Both the position numbers and the translations under genes were made by a program. Shown piece after piece: positions 51,971 through 61,305 of a DNA stretch of 64,000 nt. Source of the DNA: Acidimicrobiia bacterium (GTDB lineage: Bacteria > Actinomycetota > Acidimicrobiia > Spongiisociales > Spongiisociaceae); the NCBI GenBank assembly GCA_021296345.1, contig JAGWAN010000026.1:1-64000 (forward strand), in the 5' to 3' direction. Within the stretch, counting starts at the first letter, position 1. The number at the start of each line of letters is the position of its first letter. Under the pieces are notes generated by a model. The model was not told where the DNA came from. It saw only the letters and a program-made list of their open reading frames with translations, and did no database searches.

Positions 51971-54328
51971 ATGCGTGTAGCGGGTGGCCATGATCTGATC
52001 CGGGTGTCGGGGGCTCGGGAGAACAACCTCAAGGATGTGAGTGTCGAGATCCCCAAGCGGCGGTTGACGGTGTTCACGGGGGTGTCGGGGTCGGGGAAGA
52101 GTTCCCTGGTCGTCAACACGATCGCTGCGGAGTCGCAGAGGTTGATCAACGAGACCTACAGCGCCTTCTTGCAGGGGTTCATGCCGGCATTGCCGAGGCC
52201 TGATGTGGATGTGCTCGAGGGGCTGACCACGGCGATCATCGTGGACCAGGAGCGGATGAGCTCCGACACCCGTTCCACTGTGGGGACCGCCACCGACGTC
52301 AACGCCATGCTGCGGATACTGTTCGCCAGGTTGGGGGAGCCGCATATCGGGCCTCCCAATGCGTTCTCGTTCAACGTGCCTTCGGTCCGGGCTGCCGGTT
52401 CGATCACGGTCGAGCGTGGTTCGGGCAAGGGCAAGACGGTGCGCAAGACCTACAGCCGTGCTGGCGGGATGTGCCCGCATTGCGAAGGGCGGGGGACGGT
52501 GTCGGACATCGACCTGACCCAGCTCTATGACGATTCCAAGTCGCTGGCCGAAGGGGCGATCACGATCCCCGGCTACAAGAAGGGCGGCTGGGCGGTCCGG
52601 GCGTTCATGGAGTCGGGGTTCGTGGATCCGGACAAACCGATCCGTGACTACTCGGAGCAGGAGCTGGCGGACTTCCTGCACAAGGAACCGGTCAAGGTCC
52701 AGATGATGGACATGAACGTTACCTACGAGGGCCTGATCCCGAAGGTCAAGAAGTCGTTCTTCTCCAAGGACCGGGGGTCGATGCGGCCCCATATCCGGGC
52801 GTTCGTGGACCGGGCCGCCACCTACATCGCCTGTCCCGACTGCGGCGGCACCCGGCTATCCGATGCGGCCCGCTCGTCCAAGATCGGGGGGATCAGCATC
52901 GCCGATGCCTGCGCTATGCAGATCAGCGACCTGGCCGAGTGGGTGCGTAGCCTCGACGAGCCCGGTGTGGCGCCGTTGCTGGAGGCTTTGGGCGACACAT
53001 TGGAGTCCTTCGTGGAGATCGGGCTGGGCTATCTGTCGCTCGACCGCCCGTCCGGCACGCTCTCGGGAGGCGAGGCGCAGCGCACCAAGATGATCCGCCA
53101 TCTCGGGTCGTCCCTCACCGACGTGACCTACGTGTTCGACGAGCCGACCGCCGGGCTCCACGCCCACGACGTGCAGCGGTTGAACGATCTGCTGCGGCGG
53201 CTGCGGGACAAGTCCAACACCGTGCTGGTCATCGAGCACAAGCCGGAGGTAATCGAGATCGCCGACCACGTTGTCGATCTCGGTCCGGGCGCCGGCGTGG
53301 CCGGCGGGGAAGTCACCTTCGAGGGCACCGTCGAGGGATTGCGGGCCAGCGACACGACCACCGGGCGGTACTTCGGCCATCGGGCCTCGCTGAAACCATT
53401 GGTGCGGGCGCCGTCGGGAGTGTTGGAGGTGCGCGGGGCTAGCACCCACAACCTCAGGGACGTCGACGTGGACATCCCGCTCGGGGTGCTGGTGGTGGTG
53501 ACCGGCGTGGCCGGGGCGGGCAAGAGCTCGCTGATCGGCGGTTCGGTCTCCGGCCGGGACGGGGTGGTGACTGTCGACCAGAGCCGGATCCGGGGGTCGC
53601 GGCGGAGCAACCCGGCCACCTACACCGGCCTGCTGGGTCCGATCCGCAAGGCGTTCGCCAAGGCCAACGGCGTGAAACCCGCTCTGTTCAGCGCCAACTC
53701 CGAAGGCGCCTGCCCCAACTGCAAGGGGGCGGGCGTCATCGACTTCGAGATGGCGATCATGGCCAGCGTCCCCGTCATGTGCGAGGAGTGCGGGGGCAAG
53801 CGGTTCCAGAGCGCGGTCCTCGACTACCGGCTGGGCGGGAGGGACATCAGCGAGGTCCTGGCCATGCCGGTATCCGGAGCCAGGGACTTCTTCGCCGAGG
53901 GCGACTCCAGGGTGCCGGCCGCACATTCGATCCTCGACCGGCTCGCCCGGGTCGGTCTCGGCTACCTCAGCATCGGCCAGCAGATGACCACCCTCTCCGG
54001 TGGCGAGCGCCAGCGCCTCAAGCTGGCGATCCACATGGCTCAAAGCGGCGGGATCTACGTGCTCGACGAGCCGACCAGCGGGCTCCATCTAGCCGACATC
54101 GACCATCTGCTGGCACTCTTGGACCAACTGGTGGACTCGGGCAAGTCGGTCATCGTGATCGAGCACCACCAGGCGGTGATAGCCCACGCCGACTGGATCA
54201 TCGACCTCGGTCCGGGCGCCGGCCAGGACGGAGGTCGGGTGGTCTTCGAGGGCACACCGGCCGACCTGATTGGTGCCCGATCGACCCTGACCGGACGCCA
54301 CCTAGCCCGATACATGACTCCCGGGTAG
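51971..54328 (+). CDS. UvrA-like excinuclease paralogue lacking the UvrB-binding insert (UvrA2/DrrC type)
   Basis: A 785-residue protein with two ABC modules: Walker [10 protein letters not shown] and GVAGAGKSS, signatures [12 protein letters not shown] and [12 protein letters not shown], Walker [11 protein letters not shown] and LDEPTSGLH. Zinc-finger pairs CPHCEGRG...CPDCGGTR and CPNCKGAG...CEECGGKR match UvrA. It is about 150 residues shorter than true UvrA, in keeping with loss of the UvrB-interaction region. Class members are linked to drug tolerance or alternative damage recognition. GTG/ATG choice: ATG 51971 opens directly into the conserved [16 protein letters not shown]. It stands alone. 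Confidence 0.92.
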   Translation: MRVAGGHDLIRVSGARENNLKDVSVEIPKRRLTVFTGVSGSGKSSLVVNTIAAESQRLINETYSAFLQGFMPALPRPDVDVLEGLTTAIIVDQERMSSDTRSTVGTATDVNAMLRILFARLGEPHIGPPNAFSFNVPSVRAAGSITVERGSGKGKTVRKTYSRAGGMCPHCEGRGTVSDIDLTQLYDDSKSLAEGAITIPGYKKGGWAVRAFMESGFVDPDKPIRDYSEQELADFLHKEPVKVQMMDMNVTYEGLIPKVKKSFFSKDRGSMRPHIRAFVDRAATYIACPDCGGTRLSDAARSSKIGGISIADACAMQISDLAEWVRSLDEPGVAPLLEALGDTLESFVEIGLGYLSLDRPSGTLSGGEAQRTKMIRHLGSSLTDVTYVFDEPTAGLHAHDVQRLNDLLRRLRDKSNTVLVIEHKPEVIEIADHVVDLGPGAGVAGGEVTFEGTVEGLRASDTTTGRYFGHRASLKPLVRAPSGVLEVRGASTHNLRDVDVDIPLGVLVVVTGVAGAGKSSLIGGSVSGRDGVVTVDQSRIRGSRRSNPATYTGLLGPIRKAFAKANGVKPALFSANSEGACPNCKGAGVIDFEMAIMASVPVMCEECGGKRFQSAVLDYRLGGRDISEVLAMPVSGARDFFAEGDSRVPAAHSILDRLARVGLGYLSIGQQMTTLSGGERQRLKLAIHMAQSGGIYVLDEPTSGLHLADIDHLLALLDQLVDSGKSVIVIEHHQAVIAHADWIIDLGPGAGQDGGRVVFEGTPADLIGARSTLTGRHLARYMTPG

Positions 54329-54424
54329 ATCCCAACCCGTTCGCGTCTTGCCATCTGGACACCCTTTGCAGAAATCGGCCCAGTCGGATGCGGGCGGTAA
54401 CTAGAAGGGCCAGACCCAAAAGCG

Positions 54425-54619
54425 ATGACAATGACGAACCCCGCTCGCCCCGACGGCCCGATCCCGGCCGGTATTACCACCGGAGTCGACGAAACCGTCA
54501 TCTACCACGGCGGCGGTGTCAGTTATGTACTCGCAGGCGTCGTCTTCCACGACGCCCAACCGGCCGGCCTGGCCTTCAGGAACTCACCGCCGACCGTAAC
54601 ACTGCGGCCTCTGGGGTGA
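54425..54619 (+). CDS. Short hypothetical frame, possibly a decayed N-terminus
   Basis: A 64-codon frame, [43 protein letters not shown]... . The VDET...[10 protein letters not shown] portion looks like a real strand-turn-strand and faintly recalls the N terminus of DUF3800-type proteins. It then runs into the antisense HigA relic. Probably a remnant; low confidence. Confidence 0.25.
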   Translation: MTMTNPARPDGPIPAGITTGVDETVIYHGGGVSYVLAGVVFHDAQPAGLAFRNSPPTVTLRPLG

Positions 54620-54765
54620 TTGACTTGTGGGCGTTGAGGATCTCCAACACGGCCTGTACGGACCGGCCGATGATCTTGCGAACTCGGTGACGGTCCATCC
54701 GCGCTCCTCCATCTTGTCGCACAGGTACTCGCCTGGGGGAAGATCTCTGCCGGTGTGTGGCAGAA
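54576..54765 (-). pseudogene. Broken HigA-like antitoxin (XRE HTH) gene
   Basis: The minus strand reads HTPAEIFPPGEYLCDKMEERGWTVTEF, then after a one-frame shift [28 protein letters not shown], then stops early at 54576. This is the HigA pattern (HPGEYLxEEMxERGWTxxELAxxLGRxVQxVxEIxNGKRSITPETA). Both the frameshift (near 54685) and the missing C-terminal third show it is dead. No HigB toxin is next to it. The 54329-54818 interval otherwise holds only the doubtful short frame at 54425. Confidence 0.75.
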
Positions 54766-54805
54766 AGGCGGGGTGATTCCGGCGGAACGCCCTTTTGTTT
54801 TGTGG

Positions 54806-54821
54806 TATATTTGCTGGTATG
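54806..54821 (+). promoter_or_regulatory. Leaderless promoter of the 54819-56477 module
   Basis: TATATT (54806-54811) is separated from the ATG at 54819 by 7 bases, leaving no room for a 5' leader or ribosome site. This is the standard spacing for leaderless transcripts in actinobacteria. The same arrangement is present at 61290-61305. Confidence 0.5.
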
Positions 54822-55436
54822 AAATCCTATCCCGAATCCGAGAAGGTGCTTGAGGACCTGGGCGACAAGGTGCTCGAAGCCTTCTCCGAGGCTACCTCGG
54901 AGTCCCGGGCCGACCTCGCCCGATACCGTCGGAATTCGCCCGAGTTCGTAGTCGACGCGTCGCCACGTGGATTGGCCAACTGGATTCACGACCGCCTGAT
55001 GAAACGCCTGATAGATGCAGTCGAGGGGATGGACCACGTGTCGGTCGTCGAGAGCGGCCCGACACGGGAGATCTTCGTCAGCAGTGCAACCTTGCTCTAC
55101 CGGATCCGGGTTAAGCGTCACGACCTTGTGGGCAATGTCAGAACCTACCCAACCCAAGGAGCGCTCGAGTTCTTGGAACAGACCTTCCAGCCAACCCTCG
55201 ACGGTCTGTTCGAGGTGCACCTCATCCTGGGCTATCGATGGGAAGTGGATGCTTACGAGATCGGATCCACGGTACTGTCCTTGCGCGACGGCATGAAGAA
55301 CATCATATGGCTGATCGAGCTCGACCGACCCGGCTCCAGCAGTTCCGGCGCAACCGATCTCCGGCCTCCTTCCCTTCCGGACCCGCCGCGGATCGGGCTA
55401 TCCCTCGACAGTACGGAAGCGGACCGCGGCTCCTAG
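54819..55436 (+). CDS. Hypothetical protein paired with an XRE-ImmA protein
   Basis: A 205-residue protein with an acidic, helical N terminus (SEKVLEDLGDKVLEAFSEATSESRADLARYR) and a mixed alpha/beta core (HVSVVESGPTREIFVSSATLLYRIRVKRHD, FEVHLILGYRWEVDAYEIGSTVLSLRDGMKNIIWLIELD). The tail is proline/serine-rich and disordered. No family recognised. Its stop is directly followed by the ATG of the XRE-ImmA gene, a firm two-gene operon. By analogy with other ImmA pairs it could be the toxin or regulated target of its partner; that is inference. ATG 54819 is preceded by a -10 box only. Confidence 0.75.
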   Translation: MKSYPESEKVLEDLGDKVLEAFSEATSESRADLARYRRNSPEFVVDASPRGLANWIHDRLMKRLIDAVEGMDHVSVVESGPTREIFVSSATLLYRIRVKRHDLVGNVRTYPTQGALEFLEQTFQPTLDGLFEVHLILGYRWEVDAYEIGSTVLSLRDGMKNIIWLIELDRPGSSSSGATDLRPPSLPDPPRIGLSLDSTEADRGS

Positions 55437-56477
55437 ATGGGGCTCGGCGAGGCGATCGCCACAGGACGCCGTGCCCGTGGGTTGACCCAGATCCAGTTCG
55501 CAGAGCAACTCGGCCTGACCCAGGCCGCCGTGTCCCGGTACGAGAACGACCTCCGCGATCCGTCCGGAATCCTCCTCGAAGAGTTGGCCTCGGCGTTAGG
55601 TGTCACGGTCGAGTTACTTCGGAGCGCCGGAAGAATGGAGGGCGCCCTGGCGATCGGTGCTCACATGCGCAGACGCGCCACGGCGCGACCTACGGTATGG
55701 AGACGGCTGGAGGCCCAACTCAATCTGACCCGTCTCCATTGCCAGCAGCTTGCCGACCGTATTGACCTCGATACCGATCTCAACATTCCCTGGTTAGATC
55801 CGTTCGAGTTCGATCCGGCTACGGCGGCTCGCCTCCTGCGTGCCGAATGGCGCATGCCGGCCGGTCCGGTGCGGGGTCTGATCGGATGGATGGAAGCCGC
55901 AGGGTGCTTCGTGTTGGAGAGCGACTTCGGTACCAGGAGGGTGGACGGGCTCTCCCAATGGGCGCGGACATACTCGGTCATCATGACCAACTCCACGGCG
56001 CCGACTGACCGCAAACGGCTGACCCTCGCCCACGAGTTGGGGCATCTGTGCCTTCATAGCCAGGGAGTTCCCGATGATGTCGAATCCGACGCCATGGCAT
56101 TCGCGTCAGAGTTCCTGATGCCCGCGGAGGTCATTCGCCCCCAGCTGCGGAACCTCACTACGGGGCGGCTGCACGACCTGAAGCGGTTCTGGGGCGTTTC
56201 CATGCAGGCCTTGATCGAACGCGCCTACCAACTCGGCACCCTCACGGCCAAAAAACGAACGTACCTCTACAAGCGGTTCAGTGCCCTGGGATGGCGAACC
56301 CACGAGCCGGTGAGCGACGAGTTAGCGCCCGAGCGGCCCCGGCTACTAGCAGACATCGGGCGCGAGTTGCTAGACCGAGGCTTCACCCCGCCGGAAATCG
56401 CCGCCATGTCCGGATATGCAGCAAAAGCCGCCGACAACCCGTTCCTCAGCCAAGGCCCGCATCTGCGGGTCGTCTGA
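55437..56477 (+). CDS. XRE-type HTH regulator with ImmA/IrrE metallopeptidase domain (second copy)
   Basis: A 346-residue protein: N-terminal HTH (GRRARGLTQIQFAEQLGLTQAAVSRYENDLRDPSGILLEELASALGV) and a C-terminal DUF955 protease with LTLAHELGHLCLHSQ followed by ESDAMAFASEFLMP, the second zinc-ligand region. It starts on the base after the stop of the 54819 gene, so the two are co-expressed. It is a distant paralogue of the 50557 protein, with a longer middle region. The usual role is a repressor plus metallopeptidase switch controlling its own operon. Confidence 0.92.
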   Translation: MGLGEAIATGRRARGLTQIQFAEQLGLTQAAVSRYENDLRDPSGILLEELASALGVTVELLRSAGRMEGALAIGAHMRRRATARPTVWRRLEAQLNLTRLHCQQLADRIDLDTDLNIPWLDPFEFDPATAARLLRAEWRMPAGPVRGLIGWMEAAGCFVLESDFGTRRVDGLSQWARTYSVIMTNSTAPTDRKRLTLAHELGHLCLHSQGVPDDVESDAMAFASEFLMPAEVIRPQLRNLTTGRLHDLKRFWGVSMQALIERAYQLGTLTAKKRTYLYKRFSALGWRTHEPVSDELAPERPRLLADIGRELLDRGFTPPEIAAMSGYAAKAADNPFLSQGPHLRVV

Positions 56478-56673
56478 ACGCAGCCAGTTCATGCCTCATG
56501 CCCGGGCACATCGGCCCATCTGGTCAGCGCGTGGTCGACCTCATTGGACGGGGCCTGGCCGGATACGTGACTCTCAGGTAGAGCTCTCCCTCGAACGGTC
56601 TCGCCACCCGGCAACACGGGACCGGCACTCGCCCGACGGCCGGTGCGGGGATCCGGGTCGCTCTGCGTTCGTC

Positions 56674-57648
56674 CTACACGGACTCGGCAGCTCCCAGGCG
56701 GGAGGCTTCGGCGTTCAGTAGTCGGGCCGGGGTGTCGGGATCGTCGATGGTCACTACGAACACCTTTCCGTCGTGGAGGTCGAGGCGGATGCCGGGGCCG
56801 GCGCGCAGGACCACGGCGGCACGGTTCATGAGGGTCAGGTTGCCCCGGTATCCCCATCCGCCCCATTCGGTGGGGTGGACGGTTATGGCCTGGGCGGTTG
56901 CGATACGGCGTCGGGGCACCGACGTGCCGGGCCATCCGAGGAAGCCGTAACGGACCTGCAGTCCCGATCGGTCGGCGGTGACGCGGATGCGGCTGAAGGT
57001 GGTGGTGGCGATCCCGGGGACCACCAGGACCAGCGCGAACCATGGTTCCACCACCTGCGTGAGGCCCAGGGCTACGAGCAGGACGACCGGGCCCAGCAGC
57101 AGTGGCCACCTGGCGGACAGGGTGGCGGTCCAGAACGCCCGCTCGCCGGGAGCGAGGTCCAAGGCCGGTGGGGTGGCGCCGGCGCCGGCATCGCTGCTGG
57201 CCGGGAGGGACGAGGCGATCCGCGCCGCCGCGCTGCCCACGATCAGGCTGCCGGCGATCCAAAAGATCAAGACCCAGAGGGGTAGCGACGCGTCCTGCCA
57301 TCGGTCCAGTCCTCGCTGGCCGACAGCGGTGGTGGCGAGGATTCCCGAGGCGAGCGCCACGAAGAACGCACCGACGAACGAGACGGTCGGCGCGACCATC
57401 GGCTGGAACGGCCGCCGTATGAGGGCGATGGCCGCGCACATCACCCATCCGAGCACCATGAGCGTCCCGACGAAGATGAGGAACTGCCCGGTTGTCATCG
57501 AGCCGTCCGCCCCTCCGACGATGGAGTAGTGACTCGCCACCCGATCCGGGAGGTCGGATCGGTAGGCCAGGTACGGGCCGAGGCCCAGGGCCGCCACCGC
57601 AGCAGGGATGCCGGCACCGAGGACCGCCCTTCGTGTCCGTTCGTTCAT
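56674..57648 (-). CDS. DUF1648-domain membrane protein under GntR control
   Basis: A 324-residue membrane protein. The N-terminal helix and RSDLPDRVASHYSIVGGADGSMT segment is the DUF1648 hallmark (LPxxVPxHxxxxGxxD). Further helices lie around residues 55-75, 85-110, 125-145 and 180-215, and a C-terminal cytoplasmic PH-like part follows (TTFSRIRVTADRSGLQVRYGFLGWP). Similar proteins (SdpI/YhdP-type relatives) are involved in envelope stress or immunity. ATG 57648 overlaps the GntR stop by 4 bases, so expression follows the regulator. Confidence 0.85.
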   Translation of the reverse strand: MNERTRRAVLGAGIPAAVAALGLGPYLAYRSDLPDRVASHYSIVGGADGSMTTGQFLIFVGTLMVLGWVMCAAIALIRRPFQPMVAPTVSFVGAFFVALASGILATTAVGQRGLDRWQDASLPLWVLIFWIAGSLIVGSAAARIASSLPASSDAGAGATPPALDLAPGERAFWTATLSARWPLLLGPVVLLVALGLTQVVEPWFALVLVVPGIATTTFSRIRVTADRSGLQVRYGFLGWPGTSVPRRRIATAQAITVHPTEWGGWGYRGNLTLMNRAAVVLRAGPGIRLDLHDGKVFVVTIDDPDTPARLLNAEASRLGAAESV

Positions 57649-57992
57649 AGTTGCACCTCTACCAGTCGAAGGATCTCGCTGTTGCCCAGGCCGGCGCGGC
57701 GCGCTTCTTTGACCAGCCTGCGGGCGAGTTCGACCTGCCGGGTCGCCGACTTGGCGTCCCTCGCCACCGATGTACCCCGGCCTCTGCGGACCTCCAGCAA
57801 GCCCTCGTCGCGCAACGTCTGGAACGCCCGGAGAACCGTATGCATGTTCACTCCCAGGCCCTGCGCCAGATCACGCGCCGGAGGCAGTTTCTCGCCCTCC
57901 GCCAGCTCCTGGGCGGCGATGCCACGACGTATCTGACCGGCCAACTGTTCATGGAGGGGCTGCGTGGACTGTGCGTCGATCTTCCAGAGCAT
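57645..57992 (-). CDS. GntR-family transcriptional regulator, YtrA subfamily
   Basis: A 115-residue regulator, the short YtrA type: winged HTH with IRRGIAAQELAEGEKLPPARDLAQGLGVNMHTVLRAFQTLRDEGLLEVRRGRGTSVA, then only about 35 residues of a helical tail for dimerisation. The ATG at 57992 fits the family start MLWKIDAQSTQPLHEQLA; the longer frame upstream is unlike the family. It is autoregulated in all likelihood, because a perfect palindrome covers its promoter and start codon. It is cotranscribed with the DUF1648 gene. Confidence 0.93.
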   Translation of the reverse strand: MLWKIDAQSTQPLHEQLAGQIRRGIAAQELAEGEKLPPARDLAQGLGVNMHTVLRAFQTLRDEGLLEVRRGRGTSVARDAKSATRQVELARRLVKEARRAGLGNSEILRLVEVQL

Positions 57993-58015
57993 AGTTCTAT
58001 TATAACTAGAACTAT
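57991..58015 (-). promoter_or_regulatory. GntR/YtrA operator overlapping a leaderless promoter
   Basis: ATAGTTCT (57991-57998) and AGAACTAT (58008-58015) are perfect inverted arms around 9 bases. On the minus strand TATAAT lies inside the palindrome, six bases before the ATG, and TTGCTA lies 16 bases further upstream. A bound dimer would block the promoter and the start codon, a textbook autorepression layout for YtrA-type regulators. Confidence 0.8.
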
Positions 58016-58198
58016 ACCTATAGCAACTGTGCTGGTAGGTCTTCGCACACCCCGGCGGGTTCAGATGGAGCTTGGGCACATTTGCCCGCGGGTCCGGACT
58101 GATAAGGACGTCGGTGGTGACGCTGACCACGCGTCCGTCGAAACACTTCGGCTGTTTCCGACAGTCTCCTTCGTGGCTAGTGGTTCTCGGACGGAGCG

Positions 58199-60298
58199 GT
58201 GTGGTTCCTGTCACAAGACCTCGTTACATTTCCTGAGAAGACGAGCGAGGTTGACCTGCCACAGATAGAACGCACAGCTTTGTCGCTGCTGCGGAAGCTC
58301 ACGGATGACGCTGGTGCGGTATTCCGTCCGCACCAGTGGGAGGCGATCCAGGCTCTGGTACGGGACCGTAGGAGGGTACTGCTCGTGCAGCGGACCGGAT
58401 GGGGGAAGAGCGCCGTCTATTTCATCGCCACCAGGTTGCTGCGCGATGAGGGTGCCGGACCGACGATGCTGGTGTCTCCTCTGCTGGCGCTCATGCGCAA
58501 CCAGATCGAGGCGGCCGAGCGTATGGGAATACGGGCTGCGACCATCAACAGCGCGAATCGAGACGAGTGGGACCAGGTCGAAGAGGACGTCAAGAGCGGC
58601 CGGGTCGATCTTCTTCTCATCTCGCCGGAACGGCTTGCCAACCAAAAGTTCCGCTCTGGACGGCACAGCGGTCTTCTGGTGGTGGATGAAGCCCACTGCA
58701 TCTCCGACTGGGGCCACGACTTCAGACCCGACTACCGCAGGATCGTCCGGGTTCTGGACCTGCTGCCACGCGGAGTGCCGGTGCTGTGTTGTACCGCCAC
58801 CGCTAATGACCGGGTTGTCGAGGATGTGATGGATCAGTTGGGTTCGGAGCTCGTACCGCTAAGGGGCTCGTTGGGGCGTGAAGGACTCAGGCTGCACGTG
58901 CTTGCCATGCCCTCGCAAAGGGAGCGCATGGCCTGGCTTGCCGGCGTCATACCCCGCCTGGAGGGTACCGGCGTCGTCTACTGCCTGACCATCCGCGACA
59001 CCATCCAGTTAGCGGCATGGCTGCAATCGAGAGGAATCGATGCGGTTGCGTATAGCGGGAATACGGATCCGGATGCAAGGCTCGCCATCGAAGGGGAGCT
59101 CCTGGACAACCGGCGGAAGGTGGTGGTGGCCACCTCGGCCCTCGGCATGGGATTCGACAAACCGGACCTTGCCTTCGTGATCCACTACCAGTCGCCCGGA
59201 TCGCCGATCACGTATTACCAGCAGGTCGCACGAGCAGGTCGGAAACTCGACAGGTCATGGGGCATCCTCCTGAACGGATCCGAGGACCGGCAGATACAGG
59301 ACTATTTCATCGCAGCGGCGTTCCCACCCCCCGATCTTGCGACGCGGGTGGCAGCGCTTCTCCGGGACCGAGCCGTGCCGATGTCTTCGACGGAGTTACT
59401 AGGGGAGATCAACGTCCGACCGGGTCAGCTGAGTAAGTTGCTCAAGGTACTGGAGGTTGAAGGGGCCGTCGAGCGGGTCGGTGGTCGCTGGCGGCGCACG
59501 TTGCGGCCGTGGGCGTATGACCGTGATCGGGTGGAGGCGGTGACGGCGCTGCGTAGGGTCGAGCAAAGACAGATGCAGGACTACCTATCCACCGACCGAT
59601 GCCGTATGGCGCTCCTGCGGTCGTACCTCGACGACGCCTCATCGGGACCATGCGGGATCTGCGACGTCTGTAGCGGCGACCGCATCCAGCTCGATCTCGA
59701 TCCCGAAGAAATCGAGCAGGCGGAGAGGCACGTACGCGCAGCGGAACACCCGATCGAGCCCCGCAAGAGGTTCCCGGGCTCGGGGAATATCAAACTCGAC
59801 CGGCGCCTGGAGGTTGGTCGCGCCCTCTCCGCGTGGGGCGGCGGAGGCTGGTCTGATCTGGTCCGCCGTGGGAAGCAGGTGGATGGCTGCTTCGATGATC
59901 GGTTGGTCGCCGCCGCGGCACAACTGATCCGGCAAACCCGGTGGTCCGACGGACCCCCGGAGTGGGTCACCTTCGTTCCTTCGCTACGTAGTCCGGATCT
60001 GGTGGCACACTTCGCTAGGCGCTTGGCGGCATCCCTGGGCCTGGCGTGCGAAGATGTGGTGGCCAAGGTCCGGGAAACCCGCCCGCAGAAGTCGATGCAG
60101 AACAGCGAGCAACAGTACGACAACATCCGCGGTGCCTTTACCGTTCGCTCACAGGTCCATCGGGGACCCATGTTGCTGGTGGATGACATCGTGGATTCAC
60201 GCTGGACGATGACGGCCATCGGCTGGTTGCTACGAGAAGCGGGGTCGGGGCCGGTCTATCCGTTCGCTCTCGCCGACACCGCGGGGAGGTCGGTGTGA
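58199..60298 (+). CDS. RecQ-type DNA helicase fused to a C-terminal phosphoribosyltransferase domain
   Basis: A 699-residue protein. Helicase motifs: QRTGWGKS (K70), LVVDEAHCISDWGHDFRPDYR (DEAH plus the RecQ aromatic loop, about 160-180), CCTATAND (motif III) and YQQVARAGRKLD (motif VI, with the usual GRxGRxG weakened). A RecQ zinc site is present (CRMALL...GPCGICDVC, about 470-493). The HRDC position is replaced by a ComF-like PRTase: VTFVPSLRSPDLVAHFARRLAASLGL, VRETRPQKSMQNSEQQYDNI and the PRPP loop MLLVDDIVDSRWT. GTG 58199 is the annotated start. The stop overlaps the DprA-like gene, so the pair acts together, possibly in defence against incoming DNA. Confidence 0.92.
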   Translation: MWFLSQDLVTFPEKTSEVDLPQIERTALSLLRKLTDDAGAVFRPHQWEAIQALVRDRRRVLLVQRTGWGKSAVYFIATRLLRDEGAGPTMLVSPLLALMRNQIEAAERMGIRAATINSANRDEWDQVEEDVKSGRVDLLLISPERLANQKFRSGRHSGLLVVDEAHCISDWGHDFRPDYRRIVRVLDLLPRGVPVLCCTATANDRVVEDVMDQLGSELVPLRGSLGREGLRLHVLAMPSQRERMAWLAGVIPRLEGTGVVYCLTIRDTIQLAAWLQSRGIDAVAYSGNTDPDARLAIEGELLDNRRKVVVATSALGMGFDKPDLAFVIHYQSPGSPITYYQQVARAGRKLDRSWGILLNGSEDRQIQDYFIAAAFPPPDLATRVAALLRDRAVPMSSTELLGEINVRPGQLSKLLKVLEVEGAVERVGGRWRRTLRPWAYDRDRVEAVTALRRVEQRQMQDYLSTDRCRMALLRSYLDDASSGPCGICDVCSGDRIQLDLDPEEIEQAERHVRAAEHPIEPRKRFPGSGNIKLDRRLEVGRALSAWGGGGWSDLVRRGKQVDGCFDDRLVAAAAQLIRQTRWSDGPPEWVTFVPSLRSPDLVAHFARRLAASLGLACEDVVAKVRETRPQKSMQNSEQQYDNIRGAFTVRSQVHRGPMLLVDDIVDSRWTMTAIGWLLREAGSGPVYPFALADTAGRSV

Positions 60299-61242
60299 TG
60301 CGCAACGACGACTCGCTGGCGACCATCCTCCTGGTGAGCAGGATCGCGCCGGACGGTGTGGCGCCGCTCACAGCTTCACAGTTCTGGCGCCTGGTCGATC
60401 AGTCCGGCGATCCGGGTGATCTGCTCGGACGGACCGAGGGCGATCTGGTCGGCTCCGGGTTGGCCGAGGACATGGCGACCCGGGTGGTCGGGCTGCTCTC
60501 GCGGGCTACTGCCTTGGCTTTCGAGTTGGACCGGCTCGACCAGTCCGGGGTCGTAACGCTGACGCCGTTCGACGAGGGCTACCCGCAGGGGTTGCATGGA
60601 AGGCTCGGATCGAAGAGGCCGGCGATCCTCCATGCTGCCGGCGCCCTCGAACTGCTCGATCAGCCGGGGGTCGGTGTCGTAGGAAGCCGCAACGTGAGCG
60701 CGGAGGGAGCGGAAGTCGCCGGGGCGCTAGGGCGGCAGGCAGCTTCACTCGGGCTTCCCCTCATCTCGGGTGCGGCGCGGGGAGTCGACCAGCTGGCGAT
60801 GAACGCGGCATTTGAGGCCGGAGGAACCGTGGTCGGGCTCCCGGCCCAATCGCTCATCCGGACGCTGAGGTCTCCCGGCGTCCGGCGTGCTGTCCACGAC
60901 GGGCGGACCGTGATGTGCTCCCCCTACGCACCGGACTCCCCCTTCACGGTCGGCAAGGCAATGGGCCGGAACAAGCTCATCTACGCCCTCTCAGATGTGA
61001 CGGTGGCGGTCGCCTCCGACAACGGCTCGGGCGGAACCTGGTCAGGCGCCACCGAGGCCCTCAAAGGCGATTACGGCCGGGTGGCGGTATGGAGAGGACC
61101 CGGGGAGGGACCCGGCAACGAGCCGCTCGAGCACAAGGGCGCCATACCCCTGACCGACGCATCGGATCTCGACAGCATTCTGAGCGGTGCTCGATCCGAG
61201 CATGATCAGGACTCGCCTCCAAGGCAGGCTGCCCTCTTCTGA
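60298..61242 (+). CDS. DprA/Smf-like DNA-processing protein coupled to the RecQ-PRTase gene
   Basis: A 314-residue DprA-family protein with the Rossmann-type ssDNA-binding core: GVVGSRNVSAEGAEVAGALGRQAASLGLPLISGAARGVDQLAMNAAFEAGGTVVGLPA (quoted in part; about residues 120-180) and FTVGKAMGRNKLIYALSDVTVAVASDNGSGGTW. ATG 60298 follows GGAGG by eight bases and overlaps the helicase stop (TGATG). The C-terminal winged helix of housekeeping DprA appears absent. It is an accessory version tied to the helicase rather than the transformation gene. Confidence 0.9.
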   Translation: MRNDDSLATILLVSRIAPDGVAPLTASQFWRLVDQSGDPGDLLGRTEGDLVGSGLAEDMATRVVGLLSRATALAFELDRLDQSGVVTLTPFDEGYPQGLHGRLGSKRPAILHAAGALELLDQPGVGVVGSRNVSAEGAEVAGALGRQAASLGLPLISGAARGVDQLAMNAAFEAGGTVVGLPAQSLIRTLRSPGVRRAVHDGRTVMCSPYAPDSPFTVGKAMGRNKLIYALSDVTVAVASDNGSGGTWSGATEALKGDYGRVAVWRGPGEGPGNEPLEHKGAIPLTDASDLDSILSGARSEHDQDSPPRQAALF

Positions 61243-61289
61243 TTGCCGTTGTCCGCGACGATCTCCGCGTCCAACGGGCCAGCACTTGG

Positions 61290-61305
61290 TATACTCTACG
61301 GTATG
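61290..61305 (+). promoter_or_regulatory. Leaderless promoter of the MazEF-like pair
   Basis: TATACT (61290-61295) ends 7 bases before the ATG at 61303, the same spacing as at 54806-54819. No ribosome site precedes the ATG. Confidence 0.5.
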
